Positions 48,970-60,699 of a stretch of 64,000 nt of DNA are shown in pieces; within the stretch, counting starts at the first letter, position 1; every line of letters begins with the position of its first letter. Position numbers and translations under genes: made by a program. The notes below the pieces were generated by a model. That model made no database searches. It worked only from the letters and a program-made list of their open reading frames with translations, and had not been told where the DNA came from. Origin of the DNA: Neurospora intermedia (lineage: Eukaryota > Ascomycota > Sordariomycetes > Sordariales > Sordariaceae); the NCBI GenBank assembly GCA_037102815.1, contig BTPP01000007.1, positions 868,001 to 932,000 of the forward strand, written 5' to 3'.

Positions 48970-49425
48970 CTAATATATTACTTTTCTTACTATGGGAATA
49001 GTCCTAATTTGGACTTTAAAAGGCACTTTAATATTCGTTCGGTTTAAATAAACCGTCCTTAAATTATAATTAATTATTCCTCCGAATAGTACTATAAAGT
49101 TATTCCCTAGTAGTAGGTTAGGCGCGAGCTCGTCTACTACCCAACCCGTCTTATTAATTTTAATAAAAATAGGCTTATTATATTCGTCTATACCTAGGAT
49201 ATATATAGTAAAGGTCGCTAATTTATTAATTTTTACAATTTCTTTACCAATTCCTTTTACTTTAATAGATTTATATATATTAATATAATTTAAGGTTTTT
49301 AGGAAGTTTCTCCTAATTAGGGTTTTACTAGTCCCTAGATCGATATAAATATCGGTTACTTTTATATCGTTAGAGGATATTTTTATTCTAATATATAAAT
49401 AGGTATAGTTGGATAGAGGGTTCAA
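48970..49425 (-). pseudogene. Element F aspartic protease
   Basis: An unusually intact 151-codon minus-strand stretch. YIDLGTSKTLIRRNFLKTL holds the active-site Asp followed by L-G rather than the usual T/S-G. Later ELAPNLLLGNNFIVLFGG is the second conserved block (LLGxDF type). It is about the size of a retropepsin domain and lies between the gag and RT frames, so it is part of a polyprotein; the first Met is probably not a real start. Confidence 0.85.
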
Positions 49426-49699
49426 TTCGTTTACTATATTAAAGGTAAGTACTTCTAAGATTCGGGGGGTTTAAGGGATTAATATAGCTAGAATTAGCTC
49501 TATTACTAAATTTACTTATAAGATATTATATAATTTTACTATTAGGGTTTTATTAGGTATAGTATCTTCGTTATTCAACTTTAGAACGATTTTTCTATCG
49601 ATAGTATATAGGTAAATAAATAAGTATTTAAAAAGCTCGTTCCTTAAGCCTTAAATCTTATAGCAATATCTATACGTACGTCGGCTGGGGTCCGTAGGT

Positions 49700-52300
49700 G
49701 AAGGTGTAATAGGGGTCGATTCCTTTATTACTTAGTCGTTTAAATAGTATTTTTTTATATACTTAGTCGTATCTTTTTCGTATTTGAAAGTTCAATAATA
49801 CTTATAATATATTAGGGCATTATTTATTATAATATAAATTATATTTAACTTAGCGCTTAAGGAGTACCTATTATTAGATTCCTAATTTAAAAATATACTA
49901 TAAGCGTCTTCGGCTTATAATTTATCGTTATTTCTATTATTATTACTTCCTTCGAAATAGTAGGCCCGGTTTGTCTATTTACGGTTATAGTTCTTATTAT
50001 TACGTATATAATAGTTGCAGTTTCCCTAACTACGAATATTATATTTACAATATCCTCGGTTATAGTTACTTTAATTATAGTTATTCCAATTACAATTGTC
50101 TTAATTATAGTTATTCCGGTTATAACTATTACGGTTATTCTAATTATAACTATTACAATTACTTTAATTACGTTGGTTATAATTATATTTATTGTTGTAG
50201 GAGCGTTCTAAGTAGCGGAGGGAATAGGATTCTTTATATTCCTCTCTAAAAGTGGAGAGAATTTAGGTAATTCGGTTAGTTCCCGGGTTTAATCGTACGT
50301 ACGGGTAGTATTGCCTTACTATAATAATAATAATTTCCTTACTATTAGTTAGCTCCCTTATATATTATTAGTAGTCCTCGAATTGGAATAGCGCGTATAA
50401 ATATTATTTAATCCTTAAGTCTAAAGCTATCCAAATCTATACTATAATACTTTACCAATTGGTTTATTGGGTATCGATTAAACCTATAGCTCTTACGTAC
50501 TTTAACTTTTTCTAGAAGTATAGTATAAAGTTTAAATTATTTTCGGTAATATATTGTAGGGTTAATTTTATTTAAGTAAATTAGCGGATAGCCGTAGCCG
50601 TATTTAACGCGAATCGGATATATAAAGCGTCGATAATTATAAAAATACCTCCGGCCCTTATATTAAATCTCTAATCGGATAATAGTTTAATATTCTACTA
50701 TAATATAATTTATTTAATTAAGAGTATTTAAAATATAGCTATTAATTATAATATTATTTAGTCAACGGTAGTAGGATCTTCTAAGAATATTTAAATCCTA
50801 TTTCTAAAAGTAGTTATATCGGTCTAAATTACCTTAGTACCGTTTTAAACTATATTAATATTATTAGGGTCTCTAATCTATTAGGGATCGAAAATTCTAA
50901 TTTCCTCGCATTTAATTTTAAATTTTAAATCGTCGTTTAGTATATAAACTAATCCGGCTTATAATTGAAAAACTAAAGCGCTAATACTTTACTAATATAG
51001 TATAGTAAGGGGGGTAGGCTTTAAATAACCTCCGAAGTACGGGAATAATACGAATCTCCTAATTACTACTACCGGCTAACCTATTAGGTTTAATCCGGCC
51101 GCTATTCCGGTTAGAATTCCGGCTGCGGTTATATACAATAAGGCTACTTACTAAGAGGACTATTAAGTAAGTTAAATTATTAATTAATTTCTTTAAACTA
51201 TAGTCGTAATTGTCGGTGGGGGGTTTAAGGAGCTAAATATATTTAAGAGTAGTAGAATAGCCGGGGGGTAAAGTAGGAAGTTTAAAATTGAAGTCCCTAG
51301 TAGGGGAATATCTATTATAGTAACTATTAGCGCCCTCTTTCCTAGGGAAGAGTACTATAATAAGTAATATAAATTGGTAATCTAAGAAAGAGAGGATCGA
51401 AAGTTTTAATTATCTTTCAAAATTTAATCGAGGCCGGTTTAGAGGCTGCTTATAGAGGATTTTATTATACCTATCTCTCCTTTAATACCCTTTAATTCCT
51501 TAATTAAAGTTTAATAATTATTTAAAATTATAATTTCCAAATATTTAATAATATCCTTATTACCCTCTATTTTAAATAGTCTAACCTATAGTTAAACCTT
51601 ATTAGGAGCGGGGTCTAATTATTTACCTCTATTCTAATTATTTAAAGCCGCTAGTTTACTACTTCCCGTCGGGTTGGTAGTAAAAACTTCGTCTTCCCCG
51701 GGCATTTTCGATATAGTTCGTAATATAATATATATTATTCTTAAGATTAGTAACTTTAAATTTAATCTTCTATATTTAATACGGACGGATATTTTCGTAG
51801 TTCTATTAATTTTAATTTCTAATATTATTTTTTAACCGGGGGCGGTTAATAAAGTACCGCCTTCGTTATTTATTAAGGAGGTTAGGCTATATAGTAGTAT
51901 AATTACTATTATATTATAGGGAGTCGGTAGTTTTAATTATAATCCCATTGGATCGGGTAATAATTTACCGGATATAGTTTCCTCCGCAATTCTACTAATA
52001 TACTATTAACTCTTCTTATTTAATTCTACGCACCTTCTAACGAGGGTTTTTAAGAATACTAGCGTTTTAACGGAATTTCGTTTGTAAAGGGGAGATTAAA
52101 TCGCTTTAGACGGTTACTTAAATTCGCTATAGGAGGGGGGAAATTTATAGCGTTAATTAAGGTTGGACGGATATTTAAATTCGCTATCTATTCCAAAATT
52201 AGATTAAAATATTATAGGGAAACCCAATCGTAAATTCTCGTATTAAACGAAGGGGTAGTATAAAAGAGTATATAAACTTAGGTAATATTCTTTTTAAAGG
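49700..52300 (-). pseudogene. Element F gag
   Basis: Minus-strand gag with an Asn/Tyr-rich low-complexity segment (see 49975-50190). This is followed by RAYYFEGSNNN and, near 49800, ALIYYKYYQTFKYEKDTTKYI. The last looks like a C2H2-type finger of fungal gag proteins whose Cys and His have all become Tyr. The capsid part upstream is RIP-degenerate. About 250 bp of 5' leader follow before the LTR. Confidence 0.6.
49975..50190 (-). repeat. Degenerate tandem repeat encoding an Asn/Tyr-rich gag tract
   Basis: The plus strand repeats GGTTATAGTTATT and TAATTATAGTTATTCC-like units of 12-18 bp. On the minus strand this gives an N/Y-rich tract such as NNRNSYNRNNYN, where Tyr may have been His before RIP. 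A plus-strand open stretch of 92 codons here (Tyr/Asn/Ser-rich) is the antisense shadow and not a gene. Confidence 0.75.
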
Positions 52301-52560
52301 TCTTCTTAATCCCCGCGCAAATACTTAAATTCGTCGCGCTAATTTCTCGAAGGGTAGAGGATTAAGAGGTAATTATAAATTAGGCTCGTTAGAAATCGTA
52401 CGCAAATTTAAATTGTAAGAAGGTTAATCGAGGGGTTATTACGTAAAGAGCGTAAAGGGTCTTATTAATTGTATAAAAGTAAGTAAATATATCGCGTATT
52501 GTCGGTACGAGTGAATAATCGATAGTAGTAGTAATATAATTTAATTAATTAAATCTTTTA

Positions 52561-52573
52561 ATTGCAACTACCA
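52561..52573 (-). promoter_or_regulatory. Probable tRNA primer binding site of element F
   Basis: Two bases inside the 5' LTR the minus strand reads TGGTAGTTGCAAT. A TGG start, complementary to a tRNA CCA end, is expected here, and TGGTAG is the start of primer sites for initiator Met tRNA in yeasts. The rest does not fully match, so the tRNA is uncertain. Confidence 0.5.
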
Positions 52574-52575
52574 TT

Positions 52576-52814
52576 TAATACGGAAGTAGTAAAGTATGTG
52601 AAAATATTATATTATAAAGAGTAATACCCTCTAAGAAGGTTCCTAAGATAGACTACCTTTGAAAATAGGATTAATATATCTTATAGCAGTCTTATCTTAT
52701 TAGCTATCTTATCGGGCATAAGAGACGGCCCCGGCAGGCTAGTGCCTGCCGGGGTGGGGTAGGTTTACAACCTTTACTACCAGAAATCTATATAAATACA
52801 TAGGTCCGGTATTA
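52576..52814 (-). repeat. Element F 5' LTR (239 bp) with hairpin
   Basis: Plus strand starts TAATACGGAAGTAG and ends ACATAGGTCCGGTATTA. Hairpin CCCCGGCAGGC (52729-52739) with GCCTGCCGGGG (52744-52754), loop TAGT. The outer 150 bases keep CpA and TpG sites lost in the 3' copy. Confidence 0.95.
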
Positions 52815-53300
52815 CTATCTTTCAATAATTCGTAAATTCTCTAGTAATTAGCCTTCGGGATAGGGATTGATCTATATTGCTACGCCGAGTATAGAATAGT
52901 TCTAATTTTTTAGGGAGGGAAAACGTCGGGTTCAATCTTTCCTACGTAATTAAAATCCTATACGAAAGCTACTTTACAATTTCGAAAAATATAAGCAAAT
53001 ATCTCTTACTCTTCCTTAATTAAATTATTATATAAACCGTTAAATATAGTTTACAGGCGCTCGGGGGTTAACCGTTCTCTTTTAAATATATTTAAAAAAC
53101 GTAGTATAATAACTTTATCCTATAGCGATAGATGAATCTTTTATTATTATTCCAATCTATTTTTCAAAGCTATAAGACGTTGCAATTTCCATTTTAGGTT
53201 TCCTTCTAGCTTTAAATTATTAGAAGGTACATTATCGACTAGTAATACCTTCTAATTTTTCTACTTATATATAATATAAATAGCGAAGTTCTTAGAGGGT
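52815..53300 (-). pseudogene. Element B reverse transcriptase, N-terminal part
   Basis: It resumes the RT interrupted by element F. TTCAATAATTCGTAAATTCT at 52821 aligns with TTCAATAGGTTGTATACCTT in element A (about 12203), and CCTTCGGGATAGGGA with the A sequence TTTTCGGGATTAGAA. The minus-strand frame carries mainly RIP stops. No catalytic motif lies in this N-terminal part. Confidence 0.75.
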
Positions 53301-53904
53301 ATTATTTCGTATAGTAGTAATTAATTAACTTTTACGTTGGTAGGTATAAGTTTGCTACTTTTGTAGTTTTTCTCCCTTTTATCTATACGCCTCAACCATT
53401 ATACCGACGCCTAATACTAGATAAAGTTATATATTTACCTTTTAAATTCTATAGCGAGCTCCTTTTCTTCTACTATAGAATAGAGAATATTCCCTATAAT
53501 TATAATACTAAGTACGTTACCTAAATCGTTATAGTTAGTATTATTAAAATCTTTAAATAAAAGTCTTTCAAATTATTTATTATTAAATAGTTCGTCCTAT
53601 AAAAACTCTTAGAAAAATTCTAAGACGGCCTTCCTTAATACGTAACATCTTTTCTAAATATCCTACAAATAGTCTAACAATTTATTAATTATCGAATTTT
53701 CGATCTATTTAAGAATTTTATCTTAGGCTTCGCTATTATACTAAATAGGAGCTAATACATTAATTCCAAAATTAACCCCTAAATAATTAGCGAGCCTATT
53801 TAAGGTAGACGGCTACTTATCGAATTCTTAAACATATAGTATTATTTATACACCTAGCCTCGTTCTTTCTTTCGGAACTAGTATAGCCTTAACAATTATC
53901 TCTT

Positions 53905-54215
53905 CTATTAATATATTTACTAATTCAATACTATATATCGAATAATTCAATTTTACTTAAATATTTTTAAAGAATAGCTACCTAAGTATAATATTATAAT
54001 ATAATAAATAAGTACTAATAATAAAGAAGTATATTTCTTATAAAATATTAGCTAACTATATTTAATTATAAACTTCCCTAATAAAATTTCGTCTACTTCC
54101 GTTACTATTTATATTAAATACCCCAATATTAATAATAATTAAACTATACTTTTTAACTATATCGTATATAATTATATTTACCTCCGCGCTTATATTAAAG
54201 AAGGCTCTAATCTTT
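53905..54215 (-). pseudogene. Element B aspartic protease
   Basis: The minus strand reads AFFNISAEVNIIIYDIVKK, then NINSNGSRRNF and IYFFIISTYLLYYNIIL. This aligns with the protease of element A (ALLNINTEYNTI, NINSNRGRKGF, IYFFIIEQALPNYNIIL), including the damaged active-site Asp. Distance to RT is the same as in A, about 1.3 kb once the nested elements are removed. Confidence 0.75.
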
Positions 54216-56900
54216 AACCCCTTTTACTATAGGGAGATAAATAAAATTAGTAGAATAAATATTCTAATCGCATCCCCTAAATACAATAGGTAGGAAAGTT
54301 TATTTAAATAGGTATATAATTATATAGGAGTAATTACTTTTATTGTATATTAGAAAGCGGACTTTAATATATCTTCCCGAATAAGTTCGGTTGTACCGTT
54401 TAATTTCTAATTTAAATAATAAATAAAGGTTTCAATAGAATTCTATCTTTCAGTTATTTTACCTACTATCTCCTTAATAAATACACTATTAATCTTATAT
54501 TAGGTTATAGGAATAATTTAATTCGCTTCCTTAAATTAATTAACTATTATACTACCTTTATAAAAGATTCTAATAATATTATCCTTATTTAGGCTAGCTT
54601 TATACTAAATTAAAGTAATAAGTACTATTATAAACCGTCGGTTTATACGGTATAATTCCCTAATTTAATAGGGAATATTATAATTAATAATCTTAAATAC
54701 GAAAAGGTATTATTCTTTAATCCTTTTAATAGCTTCCTTTATAATAGCGTTAATATTAATAATTCTAGTAAGCTTTATAGAGGATAAAGTAGTAGGTTTT
54801 ACGGATATATTTTCCTTATTAGAATCCGAAGTTAGTAAATTAATTACTTTATCTTCTACCGTTAGTTTAAAGATCTTTATTAGCCGGGTTGCCGGAAGCG
54901 GCTAATTAAATTTTAGGGTAGGGGGTTAAGGTATATTATTTTCGAATATAATAGTACTATTATTAATAATATCTATTTACTACGGCCGTTTATTAGGACG
55001 ATTAGGAAAAGATATTTCCCTTATAAAGTTTGTAAACTATTTACTAAACTCTATAGTACTAGTCTCTTAATTATATAGCCTTAAATTAAACGCTATACTA
55101 ACTATCGTTTAACAGGTATTTTTAATTTAATAATTTAAGGATTAAAGTCTCTAGAAGAAATTTATATAATCGTCCCTTATTCTATATATAAATTATACCT
55201 AAAAAGTAGAAGGATTTTAATATTTAAGTTATTTAATAAAAATTATAGGAGTTTCTATATAATATAAAGAAGAGAATACTTATCCGGCAGCTATAATATT
55301 ATTTACTAATTCTAGTATTCCTTCGGGAAGTGAATTTAGTAGGCTATTAGTTAAAGGTAGTATAGGTTCTATAATTGTAAGGCTAAATTCTTCTAAGACG
55401 TTCCTTAGAAGTATTTCTCTAAGTACTTATCCTTAAAATAACGGTTAAATTAAATAATTTTTAATAGTATTAGCTATTCTAGTAAAGTAGGTACTAAAGG
55501 TCTAGGGGTATTCTATTAGTATTTAGCGAATTATAATAATTTTATATTTAATTAGAGATTTTCGGTAGACTTTTTAAGTAATATCTAATCTATTAGCTAT
55601 ATAATAGTAATTCAATAAATTAGTACCCATTATATTTATAGAAGTATTTAAATTACTATTCTTTTATTACTATTAGCTATATATATTATTAAGTAATAGA
55701 GAAAATTTTAGTTCGAATTAGTATTTTCTTTTTAGTACCTATATATTTTTTTCCTAACGATCGAAAATAGCCTTATATTCGGGAAATATCCTATAAATTA
55801 CTATCTAGGATTATATTAGAAGTCTTAACTTCCTATCTTTAATAATTAAAATTATTATTTTATTAGGAATATAATCGTTATAATCCTTTCTATTACCGAT
55901 TGCAATAGTTATTTGCAAAATAAGCGTAGGATTTCGAAGTCGATAAATAGCTAATTTACCCTTTTGAATATTATCGATTATTTTTTAATACTAATTTTAA
56001 TAATAATTACTACTATACTAATAGTAACGGATTTTACGGTTCTAATTTCCTCCTCTACCGTTTCTTCTACCGCTTCTACCTCTCGCGGAAGAGCCGCCTA
56101 TATAGCCTCCTCCTTCGTTAATAGTATAATTCTATTTAATTATCAATAAGAAATTAATTTAAACCTCCTCTTTTTATTTCTTTACTAACTTTTCATCGAA
56201 TTAAAATTATATAATCCTTATTTAATTAAATTCTTTAATTATCTTCTTAATATTTAATTTTTCAGCTAAATAGGATATAGTAGGCATTAAAATAGTAATT
56301 TAGGTCGTTGAAGGAGTTTTCTTACGCAAAGGCTAATCAGAATTACTATTTAATCCGATTAAACTACTTTTCTTATTAGTAACTACTAATATCCTCTTTT
56401 TAATTAATATTATACCTAGACTATCGTTTAATAAATTATCCTCTTTATTATTAATATAAGTATTATCTTCGAAGTCGAAGTACTTATAAATAGTCTTTAT
56501 TATATCAATATAAAATTATAATTAAGTTATTTAGTAAACCTTTTCCTTAAATCCTATAGTTATTATAATTATCTTTCTAATTCTTTTTATAAGCTTCTTA
56601 TAGAAATTGTAAATAGCTATAAATTGAATAAAGTCCTTCTCTTTTTCGGGTTACTTTATTAAGAGTACTAAATATTTAAATACGGTTTTAATAATCTTTT
56701 CTCTATTATAGGGGATAAATTTATTATAAAAAACCTTTAATATAATAATTTTACTATCTATTTAATTTAGGTCTAATACTAAAAATTCTTACTTAAAACA
56801 ACGATAAAATTCTTTCTATATTTAAATACCCTTAGTAGTAGCATTATTCGCTATTTCTCTATAAATCTTTCGGGCGTTTAGTATATATTATTAGTATTAA
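54216..56900 (-). pseudogene. Element B gag region (degenerate)
   Basis: By position upstream of the protease this is gag of element B. Long AT-rich minus-strand stretches with RIP stops are present, but no domain could be identified. A short plus-strand open stretch at 55964-56149 has no supporting features and is left out. Confidence 0.4.
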
Positions 56901-59900
56901 GTATTTAATTTAGCCTTATTAGAGATGTAATAGTTTTAAACCCTATTATTAAACTCTTCTAAGTATTTAGAGACGTACTTCCCTTTAAATTTAACTTTGG
57001 GTATATAATCTTTTACAAAGGAAATTATAAGAATTTTAACTATTAATATTTATATTAAGTACGTATTAAATAGGCCTTTAAATAGGTTTTTACTTAATAA
57101 ATCTTTATTTAAAGTTTATTATACTTTATATTTAGGTTCTTACTATTAATTAGGTTATATAATTATAATATTAGGTCCTAAGAATTTTAAAGAAGGACCC
57201 TAATAATAATTAGAAGGAGTAGAAATAAGAGTAATAGAATAGGGATTTTAATAAGTAAGAAAATACTATTTAAATTCAAAGCCTTAAGAATAATTAATCT
57301 TTAATTTAGTACAATAAAGTCTTAAAAGCAACTAGATAAATCGTAAAAAAGTAATACAAAGAAATGAATATTAGGTTCGAAAATTAAGTATAGAGGCGGA
57401 TAAAATATATAAGTATAAAGTATAAATAGGACCGGGTTAGTTTAGTAATAAATTCTTAAAGGGGGTTAATAATTAATTTCCTAATTAAATTAATAAAGGA
57501 GTTAGAAATTAATTAGGTTTCGGAAAGGGGAAAAAGGTAATTTCTAATATAGGGGTTAAGGAAGGAAGAGCAGAATTTAGGAAGGATAATAGGAATAACT
57601 TTAGTACTAATATAAGAAGCTAATTTAATACTTCCTAATTAATATATAGAATTAGAATTATAAAAATATTCTTATTATTTTAAATCCGGTTAGTATCGTC
57701 TATACTACTTTTATATACTAATTAATTTATTTTTCCCTTCTTCTCTTCTTCTAATTTAGAGGTCCCCAATCCCCCTTTTTATTTACTTTCCTACTAATTA
57801 GGTATTATTATACTATTATACCTTCTCTAATTAGAAATTTCTAATTAATTTTCCTCTTTTTTTATTCTTTCAATATTCCTTTTCTCTTTTTTTCTTTAAG
57901 TAAAAGGAACCTCTTTAATTTTTACCCTCTACCTTTTTTACCTCTCTACTTCTATTATTAATATTCGAGAATAGTAATTTTTATTCTATAATAATAATAT
58001 TATTATTAAAGCCCTTCTAATAAGGGCTTATAGCAATTAATTACTTCCTTTTAACTCTTAAAACGCAATAATAGTAATAATTACAATCCTAAGAATCTAT
58101 TAATAATAATTATTAATATATTACGTAAAGGAAGAATTCGGAGGTAATAATTAATACTCTTCCCTTTAAGGAATTAATTATAAGCCTTTAAAGAAAAGGG
58201 GTCTAAATATTATTTAATTTTTCTACGCTTACGTAAGGGCTATACATTATAGATTTAGGGATATTAGTCCCTAAAGGTTTAATATTAATACCTACCTTGG
58301 TTATCGGCGGATTCTTTCGTTATTTATTTTTCTTCGGATAGTTTTTCAATTAAATTACCGTTTAAATAGCCTATTAATCGTTTATTCTTACTATTATTCT
58401 AATACTATTAATTAAATATTCGTTTATCTATCGGATTATATAATTGAATTATTATTATTTAGTAGCTTATTTATCGTTTATATTTACTTATATTTAATTA
58501 TTACCGCTTAAATATTTATTCCTCTATTTTTTTTATTAATTACTTATATTATTATTCGTACTCTAACGTTATATCCGAACAATAGTCGGATAATTACTAA
58601 TTAATTATATTATCGACGATGGTAGTACAATTACTAATATAATTATATATTAAATATTATCGAAGGCCCTAAGCTATAGTAAATATCTAGTACTAAAAAT
58701 CTTTATACTTTTCTAAAATAAAGTTATTTAAACTTTTTTATAACGATTAATTAGACGTCGCCGGCGAATATCGGGCAAACCTTAATAAGGATAGGAAGTT
58801 ATAAAGTCCCTATATTCGTTTTAGTTAATTTAGTATAGGGTTTTAATACCTATTTCGTTCTTATTACTAATTTAAAATAGTAAGAAAACTATAATAATAA
58901 TAATAATTATACTACTATAACTAAAGTAATATATAAGGACCGTAGTTCTTAATTATCTAATTTAGTAGAATAGTAAGTAATTTTTAAGCCTTTCTAAATA
59001 GTCGAAATAGGAAGCATCGAACTAGATATATATATAGTCTTATTCCTTATACTATAAACTATAGCGCCTTATTGGCATAAGGTCCTTCTTTAGTTCTCTA
59101 GAGGGGAAAACCGTAAAATGTTAAACGCTTCTGGATAAAAACCTTTAACTCTATCTCGGCCGTAGTTTACTACACTACTCCTATTTTATTTATAGCTATA
59201 ATAATTCTTACCTACCGCTATAGCGAATATAATTTCGTCTTTCCTACCGCTATATTATTCTAATACTAAAATAATAGGAATAATAGGAATAGGATTAAAC
59301 CCGGTACGCCGCCTCCTTCGCCACCTTTCTATCTTATTCTCTACCGCTCCTTCCTCCGCTTTCTCCCCGCTTCCCTATTCTATCTTTCTATCTATTACCC
59401 TACTTCCCCGCTTCCTTCCTCCGTTTATAAATACCTCCGCCCTATTATTTACTCTCCTACCCTACAATTTTACCCTTATTTATATTAGTATAAAGGCCCC
59501 TTCCCTTATTTATATAATCCCCCTATATAGTACTCTTCTTAATCCTTCCCTTCCTTTTTCCCTATTGTAATTTCTATTAAAATAATTTCCTCCGGCCGTT
59601 ATTATCCTAACCCTATTAATTTAATTTCCAATATAGAAGGTTCCTCCCTTATTGTATCCCTAGGTTTTACGTCCCCTATAGTCTTTTTAATTGTACCCTT
59701 AGAATTTATATTCTTCGTTCGTACCCTTTACAATTTCTTCGGTAATTATCCTCCTTAGAATTAGTATAATTTCTTCCCTTCCTCCTTTAATCTTTATATT
59801 AATTTAATTAATATTATTTATAAAATTCCTTATTTCTATTATATTTTAGACTTCGCTTCTATTATATACTTTAATAATAGGTTTAATTCCTCTAATACCT

Positions 59901-59990
59901 TTAAAAAGGTCGTTGTTAATAGGATTTATTTTATTTTATTTACTAGTAAATTTCTTATCCTCCTTTCTTCTTTTTTACTATTTAATTCTT
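56901..59990. other. AT-rich stretch without assignable gene; should contain the 5' end of element B
   Basis: Beyond B's gag I find no LTR, no polypurine tract and no known domain. Purine-rich runs at 57470-57600 and pyrimidine-rich runs at 57720-57960 stand out. A 7-bp inverted repeat, TATCCGA and TCGGATA, lies near 58573-58593. A minus-strand frame with Lys/Glu-rich residues at 59600-59950 is possible but unsupported. The 5' LTR of B is either here and unrecognised, because its partner is missing, or deleted. Confidence 0.3.
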
Positions 59991-60663
59991 ATGTTTCTAG
60001 CTAGTAGTACCTAGAACGCTACTTATAATTATACTACCGGTAAATATATATTAAATATCCCTACCGGTTTCCGTAATATTTATAATACTATTTAAATAAT
60101 AGCCGTTATTATAGTATTAGGTAGTTCGGATAATTTTAATTATAATTTAGATACTTTCCATTATATTATAAATAACTTCTCTAATTATATATATATTTAT
60201 TTAAAATAGGATGGCCTTCCTATTAATTATAAGCGTTTTCCTTATATTATAGGCTATAATATTACTAAATAGTAGTAGAAGGGTTACTACGAACTAATTG
60301 CGAAGGATATTCGTTATAGTTATATCCCTTCTTTATTCGGTAGTAGTACTATAAACCCGGTTTAAATTATATTTAATTCTAGCGGTAATACTATTATTCC
60401 TATATATATTATATCTAGCGGTAGTAGTTATATTACTCTTACTCGTATAATTTCTAATTCTAATAGTAGTAGTAATTCCGTTCCTAATAACCCTATAGCC
60501 GTTAATACTCTTAATTGCGCCCTTATAAATAATAATTAGATTTAATAGTATTATAAGGTTATTACGAATTAGGTTCGTATAATAGAGTTATTCGAATAAT
60601 TTTTTAAGTATAATTAAGCGTTCGTTAGATAGTATTTTTCAATTCTTATTATAATTATAGTTT
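59991..60663 (+). pseudogene. Unknown plus-strand ORF, RIP-damaged
   Basis: From an ATG at 59991 (MFLASST) a plus-strand frame runs about 224 codons with only TAA and TAG stops at plausible Gln or Trp positions. Readable parts are TGKYILNIPTGFRNIYN, LGSSDNFNYNLDTFHYI, DGLPINYKRFPYIIGYN and GYYELIAKDIRYSYIPSLFG. The opposite strand has many more stops here. It meets the 3' end of the LINE tail to tail. The family is not recognised. It may be gag-like, since a Ser/Asn-rich stretch follows. Confidence 0.35.
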
Positions 60664-60699
60664 AAATAATTTTTATAATTAGTATAAATATTTCCTCTT

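Larger units (their letters stand above)
33570..52814 (-). mobile_element. Element F: Ty3/gypsy chromovirus, host to element G
   Basis: Two 239-bp direct repeats (33570-33808 and 52576-52814) are flanked by CTATC (33565-33569 and 52815-52819). The span is 19,245 bp; without element G it is 8.0 kb. The minus strand carries gag, protease, RT, RNase H and the N-terminal integrase part from 52300 to 46475. After the gap caused by G, the integrase core and a chromodomain-like end follow at 35229-33880. The short distance from chromodomain to 3' LTR leaves no extra ORF. It is inserted in element B's RT. RIP stops are present throughout. Confidence 0.93.

Noticed and set aside
49971-50249. A Tyr/Asn/Ser-rich plus-strand ORF resembling a secreted low-complexity protein
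   Set aside because: It lies antisense to the Asn-rich tract of F gag and comes from short tandem repeats lacking stops on that strand. No signal peptide or partner feature is seen.
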